This document shows positions 1 to 9,011 of a stretch of 64,000 nucleotides of DNA, one piece after another. The notes beneath the pieces are model-generated. The model worked only from the letters and a program-made list of their open reading frames with translations. It made no database searches and was not told the DNA's origin. The stretch spans positions 62,001 through 126,000 of the forward strand of contig NZ_AP018795.1 of assembly GCF_003966655.1 (NCBI RefSeq), in the 5' to 3' direction. Numbering within the stretch: the first letter of the stretch is position 1; the number at the start of each line of letters is the position of its first letter. This stretch comes from Acidithiobacillus ferridurans (GTDB lineage Bacteria; Pseudomonadota; Gammaproteobacteria; Acidithiobacillales; Acidithiobacillaceae). A program made the translations under genes and the position numbers.

Positions 1-204
1 CCCTTCGACATGACGGTGCTGAACGAGCTGGACCGCTTCCACCTGGTGATGGACACGATCGACCGGCTGCCGCAGACCGGCGACAAGGGCATCTACCTGA
101 AGCAGCAGCTGAAGGACAAGCTGCTCGCGCACAAGCAGTACATCGACAAGCACGGCGAGGATATGCCGGAAATCCGCAACTGGAAATGGAGCGAGCGCAA
201 ATGA
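1..204 (+). CDS. xfp: Phosphoketolase, C-terminal end (partial)
   Basis: Only the last 67 codons are in the window; the reading frame is open from base 1 to the TGA at 202-204. The residues around [19 protein letters not shown] and the end EIRNWKW match the conserved C-terminus of xylulose-5-phosphate/fructose-6-phosphate phosphoketolase (thiamine-diphosphate enzyme that splits xylulose-5-P into acetyl-P and glyceraldehyde-3-P). The protein normally has about 800 residues, so nearly all of it lies upstream. Its stop overlaps the proposed start of the H+-ATPase by four bases, which suggests cotranscription. Family assignment is firm for this short tail; substrate preference cannot be judged. 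Confidence 0.85.
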   Translation, partial: PFDMTVLNELDRFHLVMDTIDRLPQTGDKGIYLKQQLKDKLLAHKQYIDKHGEDMPEIRNWKWSERK

Positions 205-3200
205 AATCCAATGCCGACCAAGGCAAGGCTCCCGAATCCAGGCCAGGATCGAAACCCGAGGCGAAGGACGATCTGAAATCCCTGCCGCTGGAGGAAGTGG
301 AGAAGAAACTCGGCTCGTCGCCGGACGGCCTCACCCAAGCCGAAGCGGCAAAGAGGTTGACCCAATATGGGCCCAACGAGATCGAAGAAAAGAAAACCAA
401 TCCTCTGCTGAAATTCCTCACCTATTTTTGGGGTCCGATCCCGTGGATGATCGAAGCCGCCGTGATCCTGTCGGCGGTAGCCCGGCATTGGCCGGACTTT
501 TTCATCATCCTGGTTCTGCTTCTGGCCAACGCCATGGTCGGATTCTGGGAGGAACACGCAGCGGGCAATGCCATCGAGGCCCTCAAGGCCAAGCTGGCGG
601 TCAAGGCCAGGGTGATACGTGACGGCAAGTGGGTCAACCCGGCGGCGCGCGAGTTGGTGCCGGGTGATGTCATTCGCATGCGCCTGGGCGACATTGTGCC
701 GGCGGATGCGCGCTTACTGGACGGCGATCCCATGTCGATCGATCAGTCCGCGCTGACCGGAGAGTCCTTGCCCGCCGAACGAAAACCGGGCGACGCGGTG
801 TTTTCCGGTTCGATCATCCGCCGGGGTGAGAGCAGCGCGCTGGTGTACGCCACGGGTGCGAATACCTACTTCGGCAAGACCGCAGAACTGGTTCAGGACG
901 CGCACACCGTTAGCCATTTTCAAAAGGCGGTGTTGAAGATCGGCAACTACCTGATCATTCTCGCGGTGGTGCTGGTGGCGGCGATCATTGCCGTCGCGAT
1001 TTACCGCGGTGACCCGATCCTTACCACGCTGCAGTTTGCCCTGGTGCTGACCGTGGCCGCGATTCCGGTGGCGATGCCCACGGTGTTGTCGGTCACGATG
1101 GCGGTCGGCGCGCGCCTGCTCGCCAAGAAGCAAGCGATCGTCAGCCGCTTGGTGGCCATCGAGGAACTGGCCGGCGTGGACATCTTGTGTGCGGACAAGA
1201 CCGGCACGCTGACCCAGAACAAGCTCACGCTGGGCGATCCGTTCAGCGTGAACAATGTCTCTGCCGAGCAGGTTATCCTCGACGCCGCACTGGCGTCGCG
1301 CGCGGACGACAAGGACACCATCGACCTGGCCGTGCTGGGCGGCCTGAAGGATGACAAGGCCCTGAAGGGCTACCAGGTGGTGCATTTCCAGCCGTTTGAC
1401 CCGGTGCACAAGCGCACCGAAGCGACCGTCAAGGGGGCGGACGGAAAACCATTCAAGGTGACAAAGGGCGCGCCGCAGGTGATCCTGGCGCTGGCGGCAA
1501 ATGCGGGCGAAGTCAAGTCCGCCGTCGACAAGGCAGTCAACGACTTTGCGGCGAGCGGCTTTCGGTCACTAGGCGTCGCCCGGGCAGAGGAGGAAGGCAA
1601 GTGGATGCTTGTCGGCGTATTGCCCTTGTTCGATCCGCCACGGGAGGATGCCAAGGCAACCATTGCCACCGCGCTGGCGATGGGCGTGCAGGTCAAGATG
1701 GTGACGGGGGACGCACTGGCCATCGCCAAGGAAACCGCCAAGAAGCTGGACATGGGCGCCAATATCCTCGATGCCTCCAGCCTCGGCGACTCCAAAAAGG
1801 AAGAGACCGCAGAGGTGGCCGAGTCCATCGAAAAGGCCGATGGTTTCGCCCAGGTGTTTCCCGAACACAAGTTCCACATCGTGGATGTCCTGCAAAAACG
1901 CGGCCATATCGTCGGCATGACCGGCGACGGGGTGAATGATGCCCCCGCGCTGAAGAAAGCCGACTGCGGCATCGCCGTATCGGACGCGACCGACGCCGCG
2001 CGCGCGGCAGCGGCCATCGTGCTGATGACGCCGGGCCTGTCGGTGATCATCGACGCGATCAAGGAAAGCCGGAAGATTTTCCAGCGGATGAACAGCTACG
2101 CGATTTACCGCATTGCCGAAACGCTGCGCGTGCTGCTCTTCATGACGCTCTCGATCCTGATCTTCAATTTTTATCCGGTGACGGCGGTCATGATCGTGAT
2201 GCTCGCCTTGCTCAACGACGGCGCCATCCTGTCCATCGCCTATGACAACGTGCATTACAGGGACCAGCCCGAGGCCTGGAACATGCGCATGGTGCTGGGG
2301 ATTGCCACAGTGCTGGGCCTTGTCGGCCCCATCGCCGCGTTTGGCCTGTTTTTCCTTGGCGATCGGGTCTATCACCTCAACCATGCGCTTCTCCAGACAA
2401 TGATGTATCTGATGCTCTCCGTAGCGGGGCATCTGACTATTTTTCAGACGCGCACGCGCGGTCCATTCTGGTCGATACGCCCCGCGCGGATTTTATGGAT
2501 GGCGGTACTCGGCACCCAAACCGTGGCGACGTTGATAGCGGTGTACGGGCTGTTCATGACACCTCTGGGCTGGAAATGGGCCGGGTTCGTGTGGGGTTAT
2601 GCACTGCTATGGTTCTTCGTGACCGACCCTGTGAAACTGCTTGCCTATCGGATTCTTGATCCAGTCAAAGCTGGAACCAAGCCCGGTTCCAAAGTCGAGG
2701 TCAAGCCGGAAGCAAAGGACAAGAGCAAGCCTGATACCAAAGCCGATGCCAAACTCGAAGTTAAGCCCGAATCCAAAGCGGAGGCCAAGCCCGACGCCAA
2801 GGACGACTCGGAACCTGACGCTAACCTCGAAACCAAAGCTGTTGACACTAAGCCTGATGCAAAGGTCGAGCAGAAGCCGTACGCCAAAGCTGAACCCAAA
2901 CCTCAAGCCCAAGCTGAGGTTGAAGCCAAACCGGCCGTCGAGCCAAAACCTGAAGCAAAAGCCAAAACAACTTCCGATCTGACACCGCAGATCGCCACAC
3001 GGGCGTATGAACTCTATGAGGAGCAGGGCCGCAGGGACGGTCAATCAGTTCAGAATTGGGATAAAGCGGAGCGGGAGATTCGGAAAGCTGATGTCAAGGC
3101 TAAGCCCGAAGCGAAAGCCGAGGCCGAGCCTGAAGCAAAGGCATCTGCCATGCCCGAAGCCAACGCCGCGGCCAAGCCAGAAGACAACGCCAGGACACCA

Positions 3201-3374
3201 ACCGATTTGACGCCAGGACTTGTCAAGCGAGTTCATGCGCTCTACGAGGAGCTTGGGCGCAAAGACGTTCAAGCAGTTGAAAGCATGGAAAAGGCGGACC
3301 GCGACAATCGGTCAGATGAAGCAAAAACTGATGCCAAGCCTGAAGACAAGGCGAAACCTGTGGACGGAGCGTAA
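201..3374 (+). CDS. Plasma-membrane H+-ATPase (P-type IIIA) with repeat and DUF2934-like tail
   Basis: A 1057-residue P-type ATPase, predicted to pump protons out of the cytoplasm at the cost of ATP. The actuator motif TGES, the phosphorylation site DKTGTLT (Asp about 332), the nucleotide-domain MVTGD and the hinge GDGVNDAP are all present, with about eight to ten membrane spans. The start at 201 is chosen because GGAG lies about ten bases upstream and the ATG overlaps the phosphoketolase stop; an in-frame ATG at 186 is possible. Known type IIIA pumps of bacteria end near residue 820. Here about 240 more residues follow: a Lys/Pro/Ala/Glu-rich repeat and two copies of a short helical motif (about 925-965 and 1000-1040) resembling DUF2934. 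Function of the core is firm; the tail function is unknown. Confidence 0.93.
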   Translation: MKSNADQGKAPESRPGSKPEAKDDLKSLPLEEVEKKLGSSPDGLTQAEAAKRLTQYGPNEIEEKKTNPLLKFLTYFWGPIPWMIEAAVILSAVARHWPDFFIILVLLLANAMVGFWEEHAAGNAIEALKAKLAVKARVIRDGKWVNPAARELVPGDVIRMRLGDIVPADARLLDGDPMSIDQSALTGESLPAERKPGDAVFSGSIIRRGESSALVYATGANTYFGKTAELVQDAHTVSHFQKAVLKIGNYLIILAVVLVAAIIAVAIYRGDPILTTLQFALVLTVAAIPVAMPTVLSVTMAVGARLLAKKQAIVSRLVAIEELAGVDILCADKTGTLTQNKLTLGDPFSVNNVSAEQVILDAALASRADDKDTIDLAVLGGLKDDKALKGYQVVHFQPFDPVHKRTEATVKGADGKPFKVTKGAPQVILALAANAGEVKSAVDKAVNDFAASGFRSLGVARAEEEGKWMLVGVLPLFDPPREDAKATIATALAMGVQVKMVTGDALAIAKETAKKLDMGANILDASSLGDSKKEETAEVAESIEKADGFAQVFPEHKFHIVDVLQKRGHIVGMTGDGVNDAPALKKADCGIAVSDATDAARAAAAIVLMTPGLSVIIDAIKESRKIFQRMNSYAIYRIAETLRVLLFMTLSILIFNFYPVTAVMIVMLALLNDGAILSIAYDNVHYRDQPEAWNMRMVLGIATVLGLVGPIAAFGLFFLGDRVYHLNHALLQTMMYLMLSVAGHLTIFQTRTRGPFWSIRPARILWMAVLGTQTVATLIAVYGLFMTPLGWKWAGFVWGYALLWFFVTDPVKLLAYRILDPVKAGTKPGSKVEVKPEAKDKSKPDTKADAKLEVKPESKAEAKPDAKDDSEPDANLETKAVDTKPDAKVEQKPYAKAEPKPQAQAEVEAKPAVEPKPEAKAKTTSDLTPQIATRAYELYEEQGRRDGQSVQNWDKAEREIRKADVKAKPEAKAEAEPEAKASAMPEANAAAKPEDNARTPTDLTPGLVKRVHALYEELGRKDVQAVESMEKADRDNRSDEAKTDAKPEDKAKPVDGA
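2660..3365 (+). repeat. Degenerate KPxAK-type coding repeats and a duplicated helical motif
   Basis: Within the ATPase tail, short units encoding variants of Lys-Pro-(Glu/Asp)-(Ala/Ser)-Lys recur many times between about 2660 and 2960 and again at 3090-3180 and 3320-3365. Between these stretches lie two similar blocks of about 40 codons, each beginning with a Thr-Asp/Ser-Asp-Leu-Thr-Pro motif (near 2970 and 3200) followed by a Tyr/His-rich helix ending in AERE or ADRD. The second block looks like a diverged duplicate of the first together with its linker. The composition is strongly charged and probably extended in the cytoplasm. Confidence 0.8.
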
Positions 3375-4114
3375 TGATCATTCCGTACTGGCTCTACGTC
3401 GCCTCTATTTTCGCGCTGGTGTTCGGTTTCGCCGCCGCCGGGGTGATCATGATTGACGAGATGCGTGATCCGCAACACATGTGGATTATGAACGTCGTCT
3501 GGCCGGTCGTGGCATTGTTCGGAACGGTGCTGGCGGTCTGGGCCTATTTCCGTTATGGACGGCGCGCAACCATGGAGGCGGGCATGAACGCGAAAACCGA
3601 CGCGCGCGAGCCGTCGGGCAAGAGCGTGACGCCATTTCCCGTGATGGTCGGCAAGGCCACGCTCCATTGCGGCAGCGGCTGCACACTTGGCGATATTGGC
3701 GCCGAGTGGCTGGCCTTTGCCTTCCCCGCAATCGCCGTGTGGTTCGGTTGGCACTGGCTTTTCAGCGAGAAGCCGTTCGCCGTCTGGGTACTCGACTTTA
3801 TCTTCGCCTTCGTGATTGGCATCGCGTTTCAATATTTCACGATCGTGCCGATGCGCCATTTAACGCCGACGGAGGGAGTCAAGGCGGCGCTAAAGGCGGA
3901 TGCGCTGTCGCTGACGGCCTGGCAGATCGGAATGTATGGCTTCATGGCCTTTGCGAACCTCTATTATTTCCCACACGTATTCGGCGTCAGACTTGAAGTT
4001 GATAGCGTTGAGTTCTGGTTCATGATGCAGATTGCAATGCTGTGCGGTTTTTTTATCACCAGCTACCCGGTCAACTGGTGGCTGCTCCGCTCTGGCATCA
4101 AAGAGATGATGTGA
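3374..4114 (+). CDS. DUF4396 family integral membrane protein
   Basis: 246 residues with about six hydrophobic spans. The central block starting at GSGCTLGDI and the end SYPVNWWLLRSGIKE match the DUF4396 family, whose function is not established; a His/Cys-rich GSGCTLGD loop suggests a metal or other ligand site, but this is inference. The ATG shares one base with the TAA of the H+-ATPase gene, so the two are almost certainly translated from one message. That coupling suggests a role in the same membrane or ion process, not proven. Full-length by comparison with the family. Confidence 0.82.
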   Translation: MIIPYWLYVASIFALVFGFAAAGVIMIDEMRDPQHMWIMNVVWPVVALFGTVLAVWAYFRYGRRATMEAGMNAKTDAREPSGKSVTPFPVMVGKATLHCGSGCTLGDIGAEWLAFAFPAIAVWFGWHWLFSEKPFAVWVLDFIFAFVIGIAFQYFTIVPMRHLTPTEGVKAALKADALSLTAWQIGMYGFMAFANLYYFPHVFGVRLEVDSVEFWFMMQIAMLCGFFITSYPVNWWLLRSGIKEMM

Positions 4115-4195
4115 GGTTCATGAGAAGAATCAGAGAGATGAACCCGATAAATAAACAGCGCCTGGCAGCGCAGATGACTGACTGAGAGGATGAAG

Positions 4196-5065
4196 ATGAA
4201 GATCAAATCGCAGGATTTCTGTGTACAGGAAGGCGAACAGGTCGATTTGAATAAGTGGCCGACGCTGGTGAAACCAGCGTACAAGTCGAAAAAGGAGTAC
4301 AAAAAATGCCTTGATGAACACGTGGAGGAGCTAAGTGAGCTGCAACGCCTTCACTACGCATCCAACCGCTATGCGTTGTTGCTGATTTTTCAGGCCATGG
4401 ACGCCGCTGGCAAGGATGGCGCCATCCGGCACGTCATGTCTGGTGTCAACCCACAAGGCTGCCAGGTATTCAGCTTCAAGCATCCGAGTGCTGCGGAACT
4501 GGAGCACGATTTTCTGTGGCGCACCACGCGTGATCTACCGGAACGCGGCCGGATCGGCATCTTCAACCGGTCCTATTACGAAGAAGTGCTGATCGTTCGT
4601 GTGCATCCTGAGATTCTCCGCGGTGAGAGGCTTCCAGATGAGTTGCTCGACGAGAAAGCGATTTGGCAGGATCGATATCGATCCATCGTGGACCTGGAGA
4701 ACCATCTCTATCGCAATGGCACCCGGATCATCAAATTCTTCCTTCATCTTTCCGAGGAAGAGCAGCGCAAGCGCTTTCTCGATCGCATCGATGAACCGGA
4801 AAAAAACTGGAAATTCAGTCAGGCAGACATTGTAGAGCGGGGATTTTGGAAGCAATACATGCAGGCCTATGAGGCATGCCTGAGCGCAACGAGTACCAAA
4901 ATCGCGCCCTGGTATGTGGTTCCCGCCGACGACAAGGAGAACGCCCGGCTGATTGTTTCCAAAATTGTCCTCGATGGGCTCAATGAACTTAAGATGACAT
5001 ATCCCAAGACCACTGCAAAACGTCGGCGGGAATTGAAATCCATTCGCAAGCTGCTGGTGAAGTAA
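4196..5065 (+). CDS. Polyphosphate kinase 2 family protein
   Basis: 289-residue PPK2-type kinase that transfers phosphate between polyphosphate and nucleotides. The Walker A region DAAGKDG, the following [11 protein letters not shown] and the [10 protein letters not shown] segment are those of the single-domain PPK2 branch annotated as polyphosphate:nucleotide phosphotransferase. The ATG at 4196 is preferred over one at 4190 because GAGAGG sits six bases upstream of it and directly abuts the earlier one. The gene lies between the H+-ATPase/DUF4396 pair and a glycan hydrolase; a later ROK kinase in the same block may also use polyphosphate. Which nucleotide (AMP, ADP or GDP) is used cannot be read from the sequence. 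Confidence 0.9.
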   Translation: MKIKSQDFCVQEGEQVDLNKWPTLVKPAYKSKKEYKKCLDEHVEELSELQRLHYASNRYALLLIFQAMDAAGKDGAIRHVMSGVNPQGCQVFSFKHPSAAELEHDFLWRTTRDLPERGRIGIFNRSYYEEVLIVRVHPEILRGERLPDELLDEKAIWQDRYRSIVDLENHLYRNGTRIIKFFLHLSEEEQRKRFLDRIDEPEKNWKFSQADIVERGFWKQYMQAYEACLSATSTKIAPWYVVPADDKENARLIVSKIVLDGLNELKMTYPKTTAKRRRELKSIRKLLVK

Positions 5066-5075
5066 CGTTTGAATC

Positions 5076-6386
5076 ATGGACTCTCAATGGAGCAGAAAAA
5101 AACTGGCCATCGAAACCGAGCTGGAAATTCTTCAGCGCGAAACATTCAGCTATTTTGTGCATGAGACCAATCCCGTCAACGGGCTGGTTATCGACAAGAC
5201 AGCGCCAGACTGGCCTGCCAGCATTGCCGCCACCGGCCTCGCCCTGGCGTCCTATCCGGTCGCGGTCGCGCGCGGCTTCATCACGCGCGCGACCGCGACC
5301 GCGACAGTCCTCGCCACGCTGAGGTTTTTCCGGGACAGCCCGCAAGGCCCCGAGCCGGACGCTACCGGCTACCACGGTTTTTATTATCATTTTCTCGACA
5401 TGCAGACCGGACGGCGTGCGTGGCAATGCGAATTGTCGACCGTGGACAGCGCCATTCTGCTCGCCGGTGCATTGACTGCCAGCGCGTATTTTGATGCGAA
5501 CACGACTGAAGAAAGGGAAATACGCGTCGTCGCTGACGCCCTTTATCGCCGTGCCGACTGGCCGTGGGCGCAAAACGGTGGTCTAACGGTTACGCACGGC
5601 TGGAAACCCGAAAGCGGATTTCTCAAATACCGTTGGGAAGGCTACGACGAGGCGCTTGTGCTGTACATCCTGGGACTAGGCTCACCCACCCATCCGCTGC
5701 CGGCAAGCAGCTACGCGGCGTGGGTTTCTACTTACGAGTGGAAAAATAACTGCGGATACGATTATCTTTACGCAGGGCCGTTGTTCACGCATCAGATTTC
5801 TCATCTCTGGATCGATTTTCGTGGCATTCAGGATGCATTCATGCGCGAAAAAGGCATTGACTACTTCGAGAATACCCGCCGCGCTACCTATGCGCAGCAA
5901 CAATACGCGATTGACAATCCGCTCAAGTTTGTAGGATATGGAAAAGACTGTTGGGGCATCACCGCGAGCGACGGACCCGGTCCCGACACCATCAAAGTGA
6001 ATGGCATCGAGCGGCAGTTCTTCAATTACCTCGGGCGTGGCGTACCGTACGGACCGGACGATGGCACCGTCGCACCATGGGCGGTGGTGGCGTCGCTACC
6101 GTTCGCGCCGGAGATCGTGTTGCCGGCAATCGACTATCTGGTGCATCACGTCGACTTGAAAAAGAGCAACCCTTACGGCTTCAAGGCGACGTTCAACCCG
6201 ACCTACCCGGACAAGTCCGCCAATCCCTACGGCTGGGTATCGCCGTGGCATTACGGCCTGAATCAAGGTCCGATCGTGCTGATGATCGAGAACTATCGTA
6301 GCGGCTTGTTGTGGCAATTGATGCGCAACTGCCCATATATTGTCAGCGGCTTACGGCGAACCGCTTTCACGGGAGGTTGGCTATGA
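5076..6386 (+). CDS. Glycoamylase-like (PF10091/GH144-type) glucan hydrolase
   Basis: 436 residues. The order of conserved segments (ETFSYFVHETNPVNGLVIDKT near residue 20, YHFLDMQTGRRAW near 105, ELSTVDSAILLAG near 125, THQISHLWIDFRG near 235, YGWVSPWHYGLNQGPIVLMI near 390) is that of the glycoamylase domain family that includes GH144 endo-beta-1,2-glucanases. Long motifs here are given only as short anchors. No signal peptide is visible, so the enzyme is probably cytoplasmic. The start lies ten bases after the PPK2 stop with no strong ribosome site. Substrate may be cyclic or linear beta-1,2-glucan, or an alpha-glucan; this is undecided. Confidence 0.8.
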   Translation: MDSQWSRKKLAIETELEILQRETFSYFVHETNPVNGLVIDKTAPDWPASIAATGLALASYPVAVARGFITRATATATVLATLRFFRDSPQGPEPDATGYHGFYYHFLDMQTGRRAWQCELSTVDSAILLAGALTASAYFDANTTEEREIRVVADALYRRADWPWAQNGGLTVTHGWKPESGFLKYRWEGYDEALVLYILGLGSPTHPLPASSYAAWVSTYEWKNNCGYDYLYAGPLFTHQISHLWIDFRGIQDAFMREKGIDYFENTRRATYAQQQYAIDNPLKFVGYGKDCWGITASDGPGPDTIKVNGIERQFFNYLGRGVPYGPDDGTVAPWAVVASLPFAPEIVLPAIDYLVHHVDLKKSNPYGFKATFNPTYPDKSANPYGWVSPWHYGLNQGPIVLMIENYRSGLLWQLMRNCPYIVSGLRRTAFTGGWL

Positions 6387-6464
6387 ATGCATCGGTGACA
6401 TGGCAATTGTGGGCAGATGGCCGCGGATACTGGTCCACTTCGGTAAATTTGGGTCAGAAGTGAG

Positions 6465-6782
6465 TCAGGCGGCCTTTTTGCAGGGCGGGTCATCGGCGTC
6501 GGCCCAAAAGGCGGGGGTGGAGCACTGGAATTTCCCGGACTTCGGGTCGAAACCCTTCCAATGGAAGATCGGTTCGATCTGCCGGCGGTTGCTGTCGAGG
6601 GAGACGATTTCGCTGGCGGTCAAGTGGGTCTCGGAAGCGAGATAGCAGCACGGTATCTTGCGCACCTGGCCGATAAACTGGCCGTGCTGACGCAACAGGG
6701 GCAAGAGCAGGCGCCGCCGCATGAACCAGGCATCCGTCAGCAGTCGAACAGGTACAGGAATGTGGGGTATAAATGCCCGCAG
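6465..6782 (-). pseudogene. DDE transposase remnant
   Basis: Minus-strand reading from 6782 to 6465 gives VRLLTDAWFMRRRLLLPLL and then QHGQFIGQVRK, the second-aspartate region of a DDE transposase. It lacks an N-terminus and the final catalytic region, and after IGQVRK the reading drifts from the usual DTALY motif, so it is a decayed fragment. The family cannot be named with certainty (IS4/IS701-like). The surrounding 6387-6987 interval holds nothing else that can be supported. Confidence 0.6.
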
Positions 6783-6987
6783 TTAGGAAATCCACTCTGA
6801 GAGGCGGAGGGCAACGAGACGATGAAAGGGCATGGTAGTGATTCCGAGAAGCCTAAAACGCTTCTCATTGCCGACCCTTTTTTACAAGGGGCGGCCGCAC
6901 GGCGCCATCACCGTGTCAAGCACTTTCGCCGGAAAAAAGGCGATAAAAAACCCGGCGGAGCCGGAGAGGTTCATACATGTCTAAACT

Positions 6988-8286
6988 TCAGCCATCAGTC
7001 CTGGTATACATGTACTCACGATTGAACGGATAGTCGCATTGCACCGCGCGCAGCTTGGCCGGGCTGGACTCGCGCGTCTCCACCACACTGTCAGGGCGCG
7101 AGCCCAGTATCTGGAACAACGACATCCAGCCCTGCTCGAAGCCCATGGCCGAACCCGCCAGGTATAGCCGGTAGGCCCGCAGGATTTTCTCGGCATGCGC
7201 CCCCAGCACCTCGCGGGCCTCCCTCTCACGAGCTTCCAATGCGTCGAGCCAGTGCCACAGAGTCTGGGCATAGTGCGGGCGCAGGCATTCGGCGTCCAGC
7301 GCTTCGAGTTTGCCGCGCGCCATGGCTTCGAGCATCACGCTGGCGTGCACGAGTTGGCCTCCGGGGAAAATGTATTTTTCGATGAAGTCGCCCATGCCGC
7401 CAGCGAGTTGGGGATTGTCGGTGCCGCCGGCAGTAATGCCGTGGTTGAGCACGAGGCCGCCGGGCTTGAGCAGTCGGTAGATCTTGGCGAAGTATATCGG
7501 CAGATTGGGCCGCCCGACGTGTTCGCACATGCCGACCGACGCCACCTTGTCGTAGGGCTGGCTTTCGTCAATGTCTCGGTAGTCTTGCAAGAGCATTTGT
7601 ACGCGGCTTTGCAGACCTTTGCGCTCGATGATCTGGTTGACATAGGTGTATTGGTTTTGGCTGAGGGTAATGCCAGTGGCGTGCACGCCGTAGTGTTCTG
7701 CGGCCCACAGCAGCAGGCCGCCCCAGCCAGCACCAATGTCGATAAAGCGCTCACCAGGCTGCAGCCGGAGTTTTTTGCAGATGTGGTCGAGCTTGGCTTC
7801 CTGGGCTTGGGCCAGGCTCATATCGGGGGTTTGGAAGTAAGCACAGGAGTAGACGCGCAGAGGGTCGAGCCAGAGCGCGTAGAAGGCGTCGGAGATGTCG
7901 TAGTGGCTTTGCACTTGTGCGGCGTCTTTGGCGCGGCTGTGGTGGCTGCGCTCCCATAAGCTGCGCTGCATGCGACCGAGCAGGTGAGGAAGCATGTTGG
8001 TGGATTCGTGGGTGGGATCGGTACCGAACAGCGCGGGCACGGCGAGCATCAAGTCGCGCAGTCGGCCCTCAATCTCCAGTCGGCCTTCGACATAATCTTC
8101 TGCCAAGCGGCCGATGGCACCCTGGGCCAGATGCATGAAGGCGCGCCCATCGCGCACGATAAAACGCAGCCGGGGTTGGGCGGCACCGATACGCTGGCCG
8201 CCAGGAAGTTGGACGGAGCACGGTAAGGGCAAGTTCGCGAGGCGTTCCTCGGCGGGCTGCAGCAGAAACCGATTGAAGAGGGGCAT
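6988..8286 (-). CDS. cfa: Cyclopropane-fatty-acyl-phospholipid synthase
   Basis: 432-residue S-adenosylmethionine-dependent enzyme that adds a methylene group across double bonds of membrane phospholipid acyl chains, a known aid to acid tolerance. Visible motifs: VQSHYDISDAFYALWLD near residue 125, the SAM-binding FIDIGAGWGGLL near 180, and SVGMCEHVG near 255, where the Cys and following Glu-His belong to the active site. The ATG at 8286 is preferred over an in-frame TTG at 8304 because AAGGAA lies just upstream. The gene runs opposite to its neighbours and stands alone. A fragment of a second CFA-type enzyme occurs near 31.5 kb. Confidence 0.95.
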   Translation of the reverse strand: MPLFNRFLLQPAEERLANLPLPCSVQLPGGQRIGAAQPRLRFIVRDGRAFMHLAQGAIGRLAEDYVEGRLEIEGRLRDLMLAVPALFGTDPTHESTNMLPHLLGRMQRSLWERSHHSRAKDAAQVQSHYDISDAFYALWLDPLRVYSCAYFQTPDMSLAQAQEAKLDHICKKLRLQPGERFIDIGAGWGGLLLWAAEHYGVHATGITLSQNQYTYVNQIIERKGLQSRVQMLLQDYRDIDESQPYDKVASVGMCEHVGRPNLPIYFAKIYRLLKPGGLVLNHGITAGGTDNPQLAGGMGDFIEKYIFPGGQLVHASVMLEAMARGKLEALDAECLRPHYAQTLWHWLDALEAREREAREVLGAHAEKILRAYRLYLAGSAMGFEQGWMSLFQILGSRPDSVVETRESSPAKLRAVQCDYPFNREYMYTRTDG

Positions 8287-8714
8287 ATATGTTCCTTTGT
8301 CCAAGGGGCATTCCAGAAGTCGAGCCTGATCTCAAGAATGCACAGGCAGAGGTCGGCTGGACAGCAGGCGTTCATGGCTGAGCGTTCTATTGCGCAGGCT
8401 CTTTGCGGATTGGTCACCCCCCTTCAAAATGCCCAGAATTTAGGCTCGGATAAGTCAACTGTCGATACCAAGCCCAGTCAGGGTCTCGGTACAGGCGTGA
8501 TTGCATAGCGCCACTTCCCGGGCCTTTATCGTGGGTGGAGATGTCCATGAGAGTGTAGATCAAAGTCTCCTCTCCGGCATACATTGCGGGCGCCGTGTCT
8601 GCTGCCCGGTGTCCACCGCACCTTCTGGGGCCAGATGCTGCGCCCGCGTGATCGGTCCGTAAACTCCGACCCCGTCCGGCGCGAAACCGGGAACCGAATG
8701 GAGCACCCCTTCCC

Positions 8715-8830
8715 ACCCTCTGCATTTTGCTTCGGTACATGGCCATGTCGGCAAGATCAATCAGTCGCCCCACATCGGCACCGTCATCCGGATAAATGCT
8801 GATACCGCTAGCTGTTGGATTACGGTTCGC
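8715..8830 (-). pseudogene. GGDEF domain fragment (diguanylate cyclase remnant)
   Basis: Minus-strand codons read PTASGISIYPDDGAD and then RLIDLADMAMYRSKMQ. This is the C-terminal quarter of a GGDEF (diguanylate cyclase) domain, where the pattern GIS-x-YP followed by ADxAMYxxK is typical. The GG(D/E)EF active site and everything upstream are absent. The rest of the 8287-9011 gap shows no recognisable gene apart from the transketolase promoter region. Confidence 0.65.
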
Positions 8831-8910
8831 TGTTGTGAGGTCGAAACATTATCCATAGAAATGATTGCACGCTATGAATATGCCGGATGGGAGTTTGAAC
8901 TACACTATGT

Positions 8911-8939
8911 TTGTTAGGACAAGGCTAGGCTTTTATAAA
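8911..8939 (+). promoter_or_regulatory. Candidate sigma70 promoter of tkt
   Basis: TTGTTA at 8911-8916 and TATAAA at 8934-8939 are separated by exactly 17 bases. They lie about 70 bases before the transketolase ATG, in an AT-rich stretch that contrasts with the surrounding sequence. The match is to the general -35/-10 consensus; no experimental support. Confidence 0.5.
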
Positions 8940-9011
8940 TAATCTATAAATGATGTTAGCCCTTCATATTTTAAATGATTCAGTAATCCTTGACCGCTCG
9001 AAGGAGTCATC

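Noticed and set aside
1569-2432. Long minus-strand open frame opposite the H+-ATPase gene
   Set aside because: It mirrors a clear coding sequence, has His/Asp/Gln-rich composition typical of antisense frames in GC-rich DNA, and matches no family.
6822-7025. 67-codon plus-strand frame between the transposase remnant and cfa
   Set aside because: No ribosome site, no family match, and it overlaps the end of the cfa gene.
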